From Ramlibacter paludis (GTDB taxonomy: Bacteria > Pseudomonadota > Gammaproteobacteria > Burkholderiales > Burkholderiaceae_C): a stretch of 64,000 nt of DNA. Position numbers and translations under genes: made by a program. Under the pieces are notes generated by a model. It saw only the letters and a list, made by a program, of their open reading frames with translations, ran no database searches and was not told the origin of the DNA. This document shows positions 1 through 8,204 of the stretch, one piece after another. The stretch is taken from contig NZ_JAKLTM010000007.1 of the NCBI RefSeq assembly GCF_022012305.1, forward strand, positions 124,001-188,000. Reading direction: 5' to 3'. Numbering within the stretch: the stretch's first letter is position 1; every line of letters begins with the position of its first letter.

Positions 1-775
1 GCGCCGCCTCGATCTCGGCGGCGGGCACCTTGAAGTGCGACAGCCATTGCGCGGTGATCGCGAGGTATTCGTCCTGGCTGAAGGGGTAGAAGCTCACCCA
101 GAGGCCGAAGCGTTCCGACAGCGAAATCTTCTCCTCCACCACCTCGCCCGGATGCACCTCGCCGTCCTCGGTGTGGGTGTAGGTGAGGTTTTCCTTCATG
201 TATTCGGGCAGCAGGTGGCGCCGGTTGCTGGTCGCGTAGATCAGCACGTTGGGCGTGGCCGCCGCCACGGAGCCGTCCAGGATGGACTTGAGCGCCTTGT
301 AGCCGGCCTCGCCTTCCTCGAAGCTCAGGTCGTCGCAGAACACCATGAACTTCTCGGGCCGGCCCGAGCAGACGTCGACGATGTCCGGCAGGTCGACCAG
401 GTCGGCCTTGTCGACCTCGATCAGCCGCAGGCCGTCCTTCGCGTAGGTGTTCAGGCAGGCCTTGATCAGCGAGGACTTGCCGGTGCCGCGCGCGCCGGTC
501 AGGAGCACGTTGTTGGCCGGATGGCCCTGCACGAACTGCAACGTGTTGCGCTGGATCTTTTCCTTCTGCGGCTCGATCTCCTTCAGGTCGTCGAGTGCAA
601 TGGCCGCCACGTGCCGCACGGGCTCGAGAACGCCATGGCCGCTCGCCCGCTTGCGGTAGCGCCAGGCGATCGCCGCGCCCCAGTCGGGGGCCGACAGCGG
701 CTGCGGCAGGATGGCCTCGATGCGCTGCAGCAGCTGCACGGCCTGGGCCAGCAGGCCCTCGAACTTCTCGCTCAT
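1..775 (-). CDS. DUF815-family AAA+ ATPase (3' end outside window)
   Basis: This is a P-loop ATPase of the DUF815 group, whose cellular role is not established. The reading frame starts at the ATG at 775-773 and runs off the left edge, leaving about 258 codons. Around residue 90 there is a Walker A motif (GARGTGKSS). About 60 residues later there is a Walker B-like segment ([12 protein letters not shown]), followed by a sensor-like stretch (LIYATSNRR). These features match the AAA+ fold typical of the family. Its start overlaps the argJ stop as ATGA, so the two are probably translationally coupled in the rhodanese-argJ-ATPase transcript. The link to arginine synthesis is positional only. Confidence 0.85.
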   Translation of the reverse strand, partial: MSEKFEGLLAQAVQLLQRIEAILPQPLSAPDWGAAIAWRYRKRASGHGVLEPVRHVAAIALDDLKEIEPQKEKIQRNTLQFVQGHPANNVLLTGARGTGKSSLIKACLNTYAKDGLRLIEVDKADLVDLPDIVDVCSGRPEKFMVFCDDLSFEEGEAGYKALKSILDGSVAAATPNVLIYATSNRRHLLPEYMKENLTYTHTEDGEVHPGEVVEEKISLSERFGLWVSFYPFSQDEYLAITAQWLSHFKVPAAEIEAA

Positions 776-1998
776 GAACGGTAGTCGGCGTTGATGGTCA
801 CGTAGTCGTGGCTGAAGTCGCAGGTCCACACCTGGTCGGAGACCTTGCCGCGGCCCAGGACCACGCGCACCGTGATCTCGCTTTGCTTCATCACGCGCTG
901 GCCGTCTTCCTCGCGGTACGACGGATTGCGGCCGCCGCCGACGGCCACGTGCACGTCGTCGAGGAACAGGTCGATCTTCGTCTGGTCGAGGTCGGCGATC
1001 CCGGCATAGCCCACGGCCGCGAGGATGCGCCCCAGGTTCGGGTCGCTCGCGAAGAAGGCGGTCTTCACCAGCGGCGAGTGCGCGATGGCATAGGCCACCT
1101 GCAGGCATTCGGCTTTCGTCTTGCCACCTTCGACGCGCACCGTGATGAACTTGGTGGCGCCCTCGCCGTCGCGCACGATGGCCTGCGCCAGCAGGCGCGC
1201 CACTTCCTGCATCGCGCCCTTGACGGCCTGGCCGGCGGGCGTGTCGAACGAGGTGATCTTCGCGTGCCTGGCCTGGTTGGTGGCGACCACGACGAAGGAA
1301 TCGTTGGTGGAGGTGTCGCCGTCCACCGTGGCACGGTTGAAGGACCCCTCGGCCAGCTCGAAGGCCAGCGCGGGCAGCAGCTTCGCGTCGATCTGCGCGT
1401 CGGTCGCCAGGAAGCCCAGCATGGTGGCCATGTTCGGGCGGATCATGCCGGCGCCCTTGCTGATGCCGGTGACGGTGACGGTCGCGCCATCGACCTGCAC
1501 CTGGCGGCTGAAGGCCTTGGGCAGCGTGTCGGTGGTCATGATGCCCTCGGCCGCGCGCAGCCAGTGCGCGGGCTGCGCGTCGGCGATGGCGGCGGGCAGG
1601 CCGGCTTCGATGCGGTCCACCGGCAGCTGCTCCATGATCACGCCGGTGGAGAAGGGCAGCACCTGTTCGGGCTGCAGCTTGAGCAGCTTGGCGGCCGCCG
1701 CGCAGGTCGCGCGCGCGCGGGCCAGGCCGTCCTGCCCGGTGCCCGCGTTCGCGTTGCCGGTGTTGATCACCATCGCGCGGATGTCGGTGCGCGCGAGGTG
1801 CTCGCGGCAGACCTGCACCGACGCCGCGCAGAAGCGGTTCTGCGTGAAGACGCCGCCGACGCTGGAGCCTTCGTCCAGCAGGAAGACCGTCAGGTCCTTG
1901 CGGTTTGCCTTGCGGACGCCCGCCTCGGCCACGCCGATGCGCACGCCGGGAACGGGGAACAGCGACGCGGCGCTGGGCGCGCTCAGATTCACAGCCAT
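772..1998 (-). CDS. argJ: Glutamate N-acetyltransferase / amino-acid acetyltransferase ArgJ
   Basis: ArgJ transfers the acetyl group from N-acetylornithine to glutamate in the cyclic arginine pathway; bifunctional members also acetylate glutamate from acetyl-CoA. The 408-residue product has the normal family length. It contains the autoprocessing region [16 protein letters not shown], in which the precursor is cut before the Thr of ATML and that Thr becomes the nucleophile. The N-terminal FTQNRFCAA and [13 protein letters not shown] stretches are also typical. The ATG at 1998 is the only sensible start. It lies 16 nt after the rhodanese stop, and the gene ends in an ATGA overlap with the ATPase gene. 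Whether the enzyme is mono- or bifunctional cannot be read from the sequence. Confidence 0.96.
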   Translation of the reverse strand: MAVNLSAPSAASLFPVPGVRIGVAEAGVRKANRKDLTVFLLDEGSSVGGVFTQNRFCAASVQVCREHLARTDIRAMVINTGNANAGTGQDGLARARATCAAAAKLLKLQPEQVLPFSTGVIMEQLPVDRIEAGLPAAIADAQPAHWLRAAEGIMTTDTLPKAFSRQVQVDGATVTVTGISKGAGMIRPNMATMLGFLATDAQIDAKLLPALAFELAEGSFNRATVDGDTSTNDSFVVVATNQARHAKITSFDTPAGQAVKGAMQEVARLLAQAIVRDGEGATKFITVRVEGGKTKAECLQVAYAIAHSPLVKTAFFASDPNLGRILAAVGYAGIADLDQTKIDLFLDDVHVAVGGGRNPSYREEDGQRVMKQSEITVRVVLGRGKVSDQVWTCDFSHDYVTINADYRS

Positions 1999-2014
1999 GG
2001 TTTTCTTTCGCTTG

Positions 2015-2446
2015 TCAGTTCTGGCGCCAGGGCAGGCCGCGCAGGCGCCAGCCGCCCTTGCGGCCGCGGTGGCCCTCGGCGTCGGCGTCGCCTTCGAAGC
2101 CTTCCAGGATGTTGTAGGCCTCCAGGCCCAGTTCGGTGGCGCGCTTGGCGGCGGCGATGGAACGCACGCCGCTGCGGCACAGGAGGACGGCCTTCTTGCC
2201 GGCGGGGACGGCGGCCTGCACGCCTTCGTCGAAGGCGGCGTTCAGGGCCATGCCGGGCCACTGCTTCCAGGCGAGCGGCACGGCGCCCGGCACGAAGCCG
2301 ACCCACTCGCGCTCGGCGTCGCTGCGCACATCGATCAGCACGGCGTCGCCGGCCTGCCACCAGCGGCAGGCGAGTTCGGGAGAAACGTCGCCCGCGTAGC
2401 CGGCCGCGGGCCGGACTTCGTCGGGCAAGGAGGAAGGGGCGTTCAT
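2015..2446 (-). CDS. Single-domain rhodanese-like protein
   Basis: This is a 143-residue single rhodanese domain, a sulfurtransferase fold that carries persulfide sulfur on a cysteine. The N-terminal half has the [15 protein letters not shown] strand and loop. The active-site loop is CRSGVRS, with the catalytic Cys near residue 90, so the domain should be catalytically competent. There is no signal peptide, so it is predicted to be cytoplasmic. It is the first gene of a tight minus-strand group with argJ and the DUF815 ATPase. The sulfur donor and acceptor are unknown. Confidence 0.9.
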   Translation of the reverse strand: MNAPSSLPDEVRPAAGYAGDVSPELACRWWQAGDAVLIDVRSDAEREWVGFVPGAVPLAWKQWPGMALNAAFDEGVQAAVPAGKKAVLLCRSGVRSIAAAKRATELGLEAYNILEGFEGDADAEGHRGRKGGWRLRGLPWRQN

Positions 2447-2483
2447 GGGCCGATTTTGCCAGCCCCGGACGCCCCTGCTGCCG

Positions 2484-3269
2484 TCAGACGATCTTGACGC
2501 TGAGATTCGGCAGGCCGTCGATGTGCATCTCGATCACGTCGCCACGCACGACCGGGCCGACGTTTTCGGGCGTGCCGGAATAGATGATGTCGCCGGGGAA
2601 CAGCTCGTTGGCCTCCGACAGCTTGGCGATCTGCTCGGCCACGGACCAGATCATCTGGTTCAGGTTGGCGTTCTGCTTGATCGCGCCGTTGACCTTGAGC
2701 CAGATCGCGCCCTTGGTGAAGTGGCCGGTCTGCGCCACCTTGTGCACCGGGCCGAGCGGCGCCGAATGGTCGAAGCTCTTGCCGATCTCCCAGGGCTTCT
2801 TCTCGTCGCCCATCGCGCGCTGCAGGTCGCGCCGCGTCATGTCCAGGCCCAGCGTGTAGCCCCACACATGGTCGAGCGCGCTTGCCACGGGAATGTTGCG
2901 GCCGCCCTTGCCGATGCAGGCCACCAGCTCCGCTTCATAGTGGTAGTTCTTGGTGAGCGTCGGATACGGATGGTCGGCCACCGTGCCGGTCGCGACGTAC
3001 TGGATCGCATCGGTCGGCTTCTGGAAGAAGAACGGCGGTTCGCGGTTCGGATCCGAGCCCATTTCGCGCGCATGCGCGGCGTAGTTGCGGCCGATGCAGT
3101 AGATGCGGCGCACCGGGAAGACTTCGTCCGAGCCCACGACGGGGATCGAAGTCGTGTTGACGGCGAAGGGCGTGCGCGCGCCGCCGGCTGCGTTGCCCAT
3201 CGTGGTGCAGCCCGCCAAACCCGCGGCAGCGGCGGCTGCTGAACCCTGGAAGAAATTGCGGCGATCCAT
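2484..3269 (-). CDS. FAH-family hydrolase with Tat/lipoprotein-type N-terminus
   Basis: This is a fumarylacetoacetate hydrolase (FAH) superfamily enzyme; members hydrolyse or isomerise acylpyruvates and related diketo acids. The C-terminal ~220 residues show the fold: CIGRNYAAHAREMG, the metal-ligand pair in HYEAELVACIGKGG, GLDMTRRDLQ, and the terminal SGTPENVGPVVRGD. The ATG at 3269 is chosen because AGGAGACAGGAAAG precedes it; a longer frame from 3320 would translate through that ribosome-binding site. The resulting N-terminus is MDRRNFFQGS, then an Ala-rich stretch, then LAGCT. This resembles a twin-arginine signal followed by a lipobox, which is unusual because this family is normally cytoplasmic. 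It is divergent from the TRAP transporter at 3421, which may import its substrate (inference). The substrate is unknown. Confidence 0.85.
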   Translation of the reverse strand: MDRRNFFQGSAAAAAAGLAGCTTMGNAAGGARTPFAVNTTSIPVVGSDEVFPVRRIYCIGRNYAAHAREMGSDPNREPPFFFQKPTDAIQYVATGTVADHPYPTLTKNYHYEAELVACIGKGGRNIPVASALDHVWGYTLGLDMTRRDLQRAMGDEKKPWEIGKSFDHSAPLGPVHKVAQTGHFTKGAIWLKVNGAIKQNANLNQMIWSVAEQIAKLSEANELFPGDIIYSGTPENVGPVVRGDVIEMHIDGLPNLSVKIV

Positions 3270-3420
3270 CTTTCCTGTCTCCTGTGTCATCACTGTTTTA
3301 ACTTTGAAGTCGAGAGCCATTCATCGACTTCGGAACAAGCGTCCGTGAAAACCCTATTACTGCAACAAGGTTCCGAATCAAAGATAGCTTGCTAACGATT
3401 CCAACGCAAGGAGACAAAGC

Positions 3421-4536
3421 ATGAGCGAAAGCAAGAGCCCCCGCCGCCGCAGCCTGTTGAAGGGTGCAGCCATCGCGGCCGGCGCCATGTCGGCCCCGAT
3501 GGTGGCAGTCGCACAGACCACCGCCTTCCGCTTCCAGAGCACCTGGCCGGCGAAGGACATCTTCCACGAGTTCGCCAACGACTTCGCGAAGAAGGTGAAC
3601 GACATGGCGGGCAGCCGCCTGAAGATCGAGGTGCTGCCCTCGGGTGCGGTCGTTCCTGCGTTCCAGCTGCTGGAAGCGGTCAACAAGGGCACGCTCGACG
3701 GCGGCCACGGCGTGGTGGCCTACCACTACGGCAAGAACTCGGCGCTGGCCCTCTGGGGCTCGGGCCCGGCCTTCGGCATGGATCCCAACATGGTGTTGTC
3801 GTGGCACTACTACGGCGGCGGCAAGGCGCTGCTGGAAGAGATCTACAAGTCCATCAACATGGACGTGGTCTCCTACCTGTACGGCCCCATGCCGACGCAG
3901 CCGCTCGGCTGGTTCAAGAAGCCGATTTCGAACATCGCGCAGATGAAGGGCCTCAAGTACCGCACGGTGGGCCTGGCGGTCGACCTGTTCACCGACCTCG
4001 GCGCTGCGGTCAACCCGCTGCCCGGCGGCGAAATCGTTCCGGCGCTGGACCGCGGCCTGATCGAGGCGGCGGAGTTCAACAACGCATCGTCCGACCGCGT
4101 GCTCGGCTTCCCGGACGTCGCCAAGAACTGCATGCTGCAAAGCTTCCACCAGTCCGGCGAGCAGTTCGAGATCCTGTTCAACCGGGGCAAGTACAACGCC
4201 CTCGCGCCCGAGCTCAAGTCGATCATCGACTACGCCGTGCAGGCCGCGTCGGCCGACTTCAGCTGGAAGGCGATCGACCGCAACTCCAAGGACTACATCG
4301 AGCTGAAGACCAAGGACAAGGTCAACTTCTACAAGACGCCGGATTCGATCCTGAAGGCGCAGCTGGATGCCTGGGACCGCGTGACGGCCAAGAAGTCGGT
4401 CGACAACCCGTTCTTCAAGCGCGTGCTCGATTCGCAGAAGGCCTTTGCCGAGCGCGCCGGCCAGTGGCAGCGCGACTACATGGTCGACTTCAAGATGGCC
4501 TACGACCGCTACTTCGCGAAGGGCAAGAAGGCCTGA
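3421..4536 (+). CDS. TRAP transporter solute-binding protein (DctP family)
   Basis: This is the periplasmic binding protein of a tripartite ATP-independent periplasmic (TRAP) transporter, 371 residues long. The N-terminus (SPRRRSLLKG, then a hydrophobic Ala/Met stretch ending VAQT) is a twin-arginine signal peptide, so it is probably exported folded. The mature part follows the DctP pattern: STWPAKDIFHEFANDF, the IEVLPSGAVVPAFQLLEAV segment, and a central YRTVGLAVDLFTDLG region around the ligand-contacting arginine. It has a clear AAGGAGAC ribosome-binding site. A hairpin repeat and then the small and large permeases follow. TRAP systems take up carboxylates or related acids; this ligand cannot be assigned. 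Confidence 0.93.
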   Translation: MSESKSPRRRSLLKGAAIAAGAMSAPMVAVAQTTAFRFQSTWPAKDIFHEFANDFAKKVNDMAGSRLKIEVLPSGAVVPAFQLLEAVNKGTLDGGHGVVAYHYGKNSALALWGSGPAFGMDPNMVLSWHYYGGGKALLEEIYKSINMDVVSYLYGPMPTQPLGWFKKPISNIAQMKGLKYRTVGLAVDLFTDLGAAVNPLPGGEIVPALDRGLIEAAEFNNASSDRVLGFPDVAKNCMLQSFHQSGEQFEILFNRGKYNALAPELKSIIDYAVQAASADFSWKAIDRNSKDYIELKTKDKVNFYKTPDSILKAQLDAWDRVTAKKSVDNPFFKRVLDSQKAFAERAGQWQRDYMVDFKMAYDRYFAKGKKA

Positions 4537-4550
4537 TTCCGGCAAGCCGG

Positions 4551-4628
4551 AGAGGGGCTAGGGGCTGGAGGCCGGGGCCTAGGGAAGTGGAAATCCCTAG
4601 CCTCCAGCCCCCGGTCTCTAGCCCCTCC
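4551..4628 (+). repeat. Large imperfect hairpin of the GGCTGGAG/CTAG type, copy 1
   Basis: The 109-nt gap between the TRAP binding-protein gene and the small permease holds a long imperfect inverted repeat. The outer arms AGGGGCTAG (4553-4561) and CTAGCCCCT (4618-4626) are exact complements. The inner CTAGGGA/TCCCTAG arms close on an 8-nt loop. No T-run follows on the plus strand. A related hairpin occupies the same position in the Liv-type operon (14352-14427). It may stabilise the upstream mRNA or act as a partial terminator (inference). Confidence 0.8.
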
Positions 4629-4645
4629 CCTTTGGAAAACCACAA

Positions 4646-5305
4646 ATGACAATCCAGAAATTCCTGCACGGCGTGGACCACGCCAGCACCTGGATCGGCA
4701 AGGCCTTCGCCTGGCTGATCGTGGCGCTGATGCTGATGGTCTGCATCGAGGTCTTCAAGCGCTACGTCCTCAACATGCCCACCGCGTGGGTGTTCGACGT
4801 GAGCAACATGATGTACGGCACGCTGTTCATGATGTGCGGGGCCTACACGCTCGCCCATGACGGCCACGTGCGCGGCGACTTCCTCTACGGCAGCATGAAG
4901 CCGCGGCGCCAGGCCGCGCTCGACCTGGTGCTGTTCATCGTCTTCTTCCTGCCCGGCATCATGGCCCTCACCTGGGCCGGCTGGATCTACTTCGGCGACT
5001 CCCTGCGCATGCACGAGACCACGTTCAACGCGACTCCGCTGCCGATCTATCCCTTCAAGTTCATCATCCCGCTCGCCGGCGCCGTGGTGCTGGTGCAAGG
5101 CATCGCGGAGATCGTGCGCTGCATCGTCTGCCTGCGGACCGGCGAATGGACGCCGCGCCTGAAGGACGCAGACGAGATCGACGTCGTCGAGCAGCAGCTG
5201 GCCAGCAGCACCTACGTCGACGACGACGCGCGGAAGGAAGCCATGGCCAAGGCCAAGCAGATCGACGAAGCCGCGCGGCAACGTCATGGCGGGAGCATGT
5301 CATGA
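4646..5305 (+). CDS. TRAP transporter small permease (DctQ family)
   Basis: This is the small membrane subunit of the TRAP transporter, 219 residues with four predicted membrane helices. The first is AFAWLIVALMLMVCIEVF; the second follows MMYGTLFMMCGAYTLAHDGHVRGD; the third is LDLVLFIVFFLPGIMAL; and the fourth is PFKFIIPLAGAVVLVQGIAEI. The HDGHVRGDF segment is characteristic of DctQ. A charged cytoplasmic tail of ~50 residues follows, longer than in minimal DctQ proteins. The stop overlaps the large-permease start as ATGA, so the two membrane subunits are probably made in a coupled fashion. Confidence 0.93.
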   Translation: MTIQKFLHGVDHASTWIGKAFAWLIVALMLMVCIEVFKRYVLNMPTAWVFDVSNMMYGTLFMMCGAYTLAHDGHVRGDFLYGSMKPRRQAALDLVLFIVFFLPGIMALTWAGWIYFGDSLRMHETTFNATPLPIYPFKFIIPLAGAVVLVQGIAEIVRCIVCLRTGEWTPRLKDADEIDVVEQQLASSTYVDDDARKEAMAKAKQIDEAARQRHGGSMS

Positions 5306-7302
5306 GCGATGCAGCACTCGGCATGACGATGCTGGTCCTCATCGTGGTCGTGATCATGATGGGGTTCCCGACGGCCTTCACCCTGATGGGGCTGGGCATC
5401 ATGTTCGGCTACGTCGCCTTCTACGACCCGGCCGTCCACTTCTGGGACAACAAGATCTTCGACCTGATGGTGCAGCGCGCCTTCGGGGCGATGAACAACG
5501 ACACGCTGCTGTCGATCCCGCTGTTCGTGCTCATGGGCTACGTGATGGAACGCGGCGCGCTGGTGGACAAGATGTTCCACAGCGTGCAGCTGGCCTTCCG
5601 CCGCCTGCCGGGCTCGCTCGCAGTCACCACGCTGATCATCTGCACCTTCTGGGGCATCGCCTCCGGCCTGGTGGGCGCCGTCGTGGTGCTGATGGGCGTG
5701 ATCGCGATGCGGCCCATGCTCAACGCGGGCTACGACACGCGGCTCGCGGCCGGCGTGATCACCGCCGGCGGCACGCTTGGCATCCTGATCCCGCCCTCGG
5801 TGATGATCATCGTGTACGCGGCGGTCGCCGGGCAGTCGGTGGTGAAGCTCTATGCCGCCGCGATGTTCCCCGGTTTCTTCCTGGCGTTGCTGTACCTCGT
5901 GTACGTGATCGGCTGGGTGCTGATCAACCCCAAGATCGCGCCTAAGCTGCCACCGGAACAGATGCGGGTGCCGGTGCCGCCCTGGCTGGAACACCTGGGA
6001 GCGAACTATTCGCAGCGCATGCTGCCGGCCTTCGCGGCCGCGGTCGCGGCGCCCGGGCGCGCGGTACGCGGCGCGGGCGAGCAGCTGGGCATCCGCTGGA
6101 CGCAGCTGCTGCGCGGCCTGGGCACTTCGCTGGTGCCCGTGCTGATCGCGGCGGTCACCCTGGGCACGATCTGGTGGTACGTGGTCATCTACTCGCAGAA
6201 GACCGAGCCGGTGGCGGCGGTGGCCACTGCGAAGGCCGGCACGCCCGCCGCCGGCACGTCGACCGGCCTCGCCGAGCCGCCGGCTTCGGGCTCCGACCTG
6301 AAGGAGCCCCCGGCGGCCTCGGGCGGCCTGCAGGAGCCGCCTGCTGCCGGCGGCTTGCAGGAGCCCCCATCCTCTGGAGGACTCCAGGAACCGCCCGCCT
6401 CCGGCGGCGTCCAGGAGCCCCCGGCGGCCTCCGGCGTGCAGGAGCCGCCGGGTGCGGCGCCCGCGGCGCCACCGTCCGCCGACGCGCCGCCCGAAAGCCT
6501 CGGCGGCCCGACCACGGCGGACGCTCCGCCCGCGGTGCCCGATGCCTTCTACACCGGCTTCTGGATCGCCTGCGCCATCACGCTCGCGCTGCTGGCCTGG
6601 TACTACTGGCGCTTCGACGCCGAGCAGTTCGAGATCCTGCGCATGCTCATCTCCTCGGTGATGCCGCTGGGCATCCTGACCTTCATCGTGCTGGCGGTGA
6701 TCCTGTTCGGCATCACGACGGCGACCGAGTCGGCGGGCGTGGGCGCGGCCGGCGCCTTCCTGATGGCCTGGCAGGCGCGCACCCTGAACTGGCAGAAGAT
6801 CAAGGAAGCGGTGTTCCTCACGGCCAAGACGACCGCCATGGTCTGCTGGCTCTTCATCGGCTCCGCGATCTTCTCGGCGGTGTTCGCGCTGCTGGGCGGG
6901 CAGCGGCTGGTGGAGGAATGGGTGCTCGGCATGAACCTGTCGCCCATCCAGTTCCTGCTGCTGTCCCAGGCGATCATCTTCGTGCTGGGCTGGCCGCTGG
7001 AGTGGACCGAGATCATCGTGATCTTCGTGCCCATCTTCCTGCCGCTGCTGCAGCACTTCCACATCGACCCGATGCTGTGGGGGGTGCTGGTGTTCGTCAA
7101 CCTGCAGGCGGCCTTCCTGTCGCCGCCGGTGGCGATGTCGGCCTTCTACCTCAAGGGCGTTTCACCGTCCCACGTCACCATCAACCAGATCTTTGCGGGC
7201 ATGATGCCCTACATGCTGATCGTGATCGTGTGCATGGTGCTGATGTACATCTGGCCCGGCCTCACGCTCTGGCTGCCCAACTACCTGTACGGAGGCAATT
7301 GA
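5302..7302 (+). CDS. TRAP transporter large permease (DctM family) with repeat-rich insertion
   Basis: This is the large membrane subunit, which couples solute uptake to a sodium or proton gradient. The ATG at 5302 overlaps the small-permease stop, giving 666 residues against roughly 430 in ordinary DctM. The first ~270 residues (MGFPTAFTLMGLGI, LSIPLFVLMGYVMERG, TAGGTLGILIPPS) and the last ~200 (TTATESAGVGA, LGWPLEWTEIIVIFVPI) are normal DctM halves. Between them are an extra hydrophobic helix, a Pro/Glu/Gly-rich segment (about residues 331-384) with six copies of a GGLQEPPA-like unit, and a second extra helix (FYTGFWIACAITLALLAWYY). The insertion replaces no core motif, so function is probably retained. 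Confidence 0.93.
   Translation: MSDAALGMTMLVLIVVVIMMGFPTAFTLMGLGIMFGYVAFYDPAVHFWDNKIFDLMVQRAFGAMNNDTLLSIPLFVLMGYVMERGALVDKMFHSVQLAFRRLPGSLAVTTLIICTFWGIASGLVGAVVVLMGVIAMRPMLNAGYDTRLAAGVITAGGTLGILIPPSVMIIVYAAVAGQSVVKLYAAAMFPGFFLALLYLVYVIGWVLINPKIAPKLPPEQMRVPVPPWLEHLGANYSQRMLPAFAAAVAAPGRAVRGAGEQLGIRWTQLLRGLGTSLVPVLIAAVTLGTIWWYVVIYSQKTEPVAAVATAKAGTPAAGTSTGLAEPPASGSDLKEPPAASGGLQEPPAAGGLQEPPSSGGLQEPPASGGVQEPPAASGVQEPPGAAPAAPPSADAPPESLGGPTTADAPPAVPDAFYTGFWIACAITLALLAWYYWRFDAEQFEILRMLISSVMPLGILTFIVLAVILFGITTATESAGVGAAGAFLMAWQARTLNWQKIKEAVFLTAKTTAMVCWLFIGSAIFSAVFALLGGQRLVEEWVLGMNLSPIQFLLLSQAIIFVLGWPLEWTEIIVIFVPIFLPLLQHFHIDPMLWGVLVFVNLQAAFLSPPVAMSAFYLKGVSPSHVTINQIFAGMMPYMLIVIVCMVLMYIWPGLTLWLPNYLYGGN
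6292..6453 (+). repeat. Tandem in-frame repeat encoding six GG(L/V)QEPPA-like units
   Basis: Inside the large-permease gene, a degenerate 24-30-nt unit is repeated six times in frame. It encodes SDLKEPPAAS, GGLQEPPAA, GGLQEPPSS, GGLQEPPAS, GGVQEPPAAS and GVQEPPGA. The units differ mostly by synonymous or conservative changes, which suggests expansion followed by drift under coding constraint. The segment should form an extended Pro-rich linker between two extra membrane helices. Confidence 0.85.
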
Positions 7303-8132
7303 GCAAGGACAAGGCATCGCGGGACCTGGCGCGCTGGCAGCTGCGCGCACCGGCCCCGCGCTTCTCGCTGGACGCGCTGGACCCCGGCGCCAAGCCCTGC
7401 TCGACGGGCGACAAGGCGAAGGACAAGCTGCTGGTGGACGACTTGGCCCGGCAGATCGACGAGCTGCAGGACCTGCTGTTCGCCGATCGCCGCTACAAGC
7501 TGCTCGTGGTGCTGCAGGGCACCGACGGGTCGGGCAAGGACGGGACGATCCGGCACGTGTTCGGCCGCGTCAGCCCGCTGGGCTCGCATGCCTATGGCTG
7601 GCGGGCGCCCACCGAGGAAGAGAAGGCGCACGACTTCCTCTGGCGCATCCACAAGGCGGTTCCCGCCGCCGGCGAGGTGGCCATCTTCAACCGCAGCCAT
7701 TACGAGGACGTGCTGGTGCCCATGGCCGAATCCGGCATGAAGGAGGCCGAGGCGAAGCAGCGCTGCCGCCAGATCGTCGACTTCGAGCGGATGCTGGCCG
7801 AGACGGGCACGGTGATCCTGAAGTTCATGCTGCTCGTCAGCAAGGAAGAGCAGCAGTCCCGCCTGCAGGCCCGCATCGACGACGCCACCAAGGCCTGGAA
7901 GTACGACCCGCACGACCTGGACGTGCGCAGCCGCTGGACCGCGTACCGCAAGGCCTACGAGTTCGTCCTCTCCCACACGGGCGCCGCCTGGGCGCCCTGG
8001 ACCGTGGTGCCGGCGAACTCCAAGACGCACCGCAACGTGATGATCGGCACCGTGGTGCGCGACGCGCTGGCGTCGCTCAAGCTGCGCTACCCGGCGGCCA
8101 GGGAAGGCGTCGCCGGCACCCGGGTGGAATGA
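7299..8132 (+). CDS. ppk2: Polyphosphate:nucleotide phosphotransferase, PPK2 family
   Basis: PPK2 enzymes use inorganic polyphosphate to phosphorylate nucleoside mono- or diphosphates. The product is 277 residues. The Walker A-like loop GTDGSGKDGTIRHVF is near residue 73. The second motif, FNRSHYEDVL, follows about 60 residues later, then a lid-like segment and the C-terminal VVPANSKTHRNVMIG. The DGSGKDG form is nearest to PPK2 proteins acting on AMP/ADP, but class assignment is uncertain. The start is a TTG at 7299 that overlaps the large-permease stop (TTGA), with GGAGG just upstream at short spacing. Co-transcription with the TRAP genes is likely, but a functional link is not evident. Confidence 0.9.
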   Translation: MSKDKASRDLARWQLRAPAPRFSLDALDPGAKPCSTGDKAKDKLLVDDLARQIDELQDLLFADRRYKLLVVLQGTDGSGKDGTIRHVFGRVSPLGSHAYGWRAPTEEEKAHDFLWRIHKAVPAAGEVAIFNRSHYEDVLVPMAESGMKEAEAKQRCRQIVDFERMLAETGTVILKFMLLVSKEEQQSRLQARIDDATKAWKYDPHDLDVRSRWTAYRKAYEFVLSHTGAAWAPWTVVPANSKTHRNVMIGTVVRDALASLKLRYPAAREGVAGTRVE

Positions 8133-8152
8133 CGGGAAATTCGCCGTCCTGA

Positions 8153-8181
8153 TTGACGTTGACGTAAACGTCAATTAAGGT
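8153..8181 (+). promoter_or_regulatory. icmF promoter with overlapping palindromic operator
   Basis: A perfect inverted repeat TTGACGT-AA-ACGTCAA spans 8159-8174. A further TTGACGT at 8153-8159 also pairs with the downstream arm, giving a 22-bp outer palindrome. TTGACG (8153-8158) and TAAGGT (8176-8181) are separated by 17 bp and make a credible sigma-70 promoter over the operator. The layout resembles sites of MerR/TetR-type regulators of acyl-CoA and branched-chain catabolism in proteobacteria. The regulator is not encoded next to it, and its identity is inference. Confidence 0.75.
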
Positions 8182-8204
8182 CGGGGGAGGAGACTATCCC
8201 CCCT

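Noticed and set aside
4537..4645. Rho-independent terminator between the TRAP binding protein and small permease genes
   Set aside because: The hairpin is large but is not followed by a T-run on the plus strand, and the permeases need transcription through it. It was kept as a repeat.
6292..6453. Short regular repeats that might suggest a CRISPR array
   Set aside because: The units are in frame, encode a regular peptide, have no unique spacers, and lie inside the TRAP permease gene.
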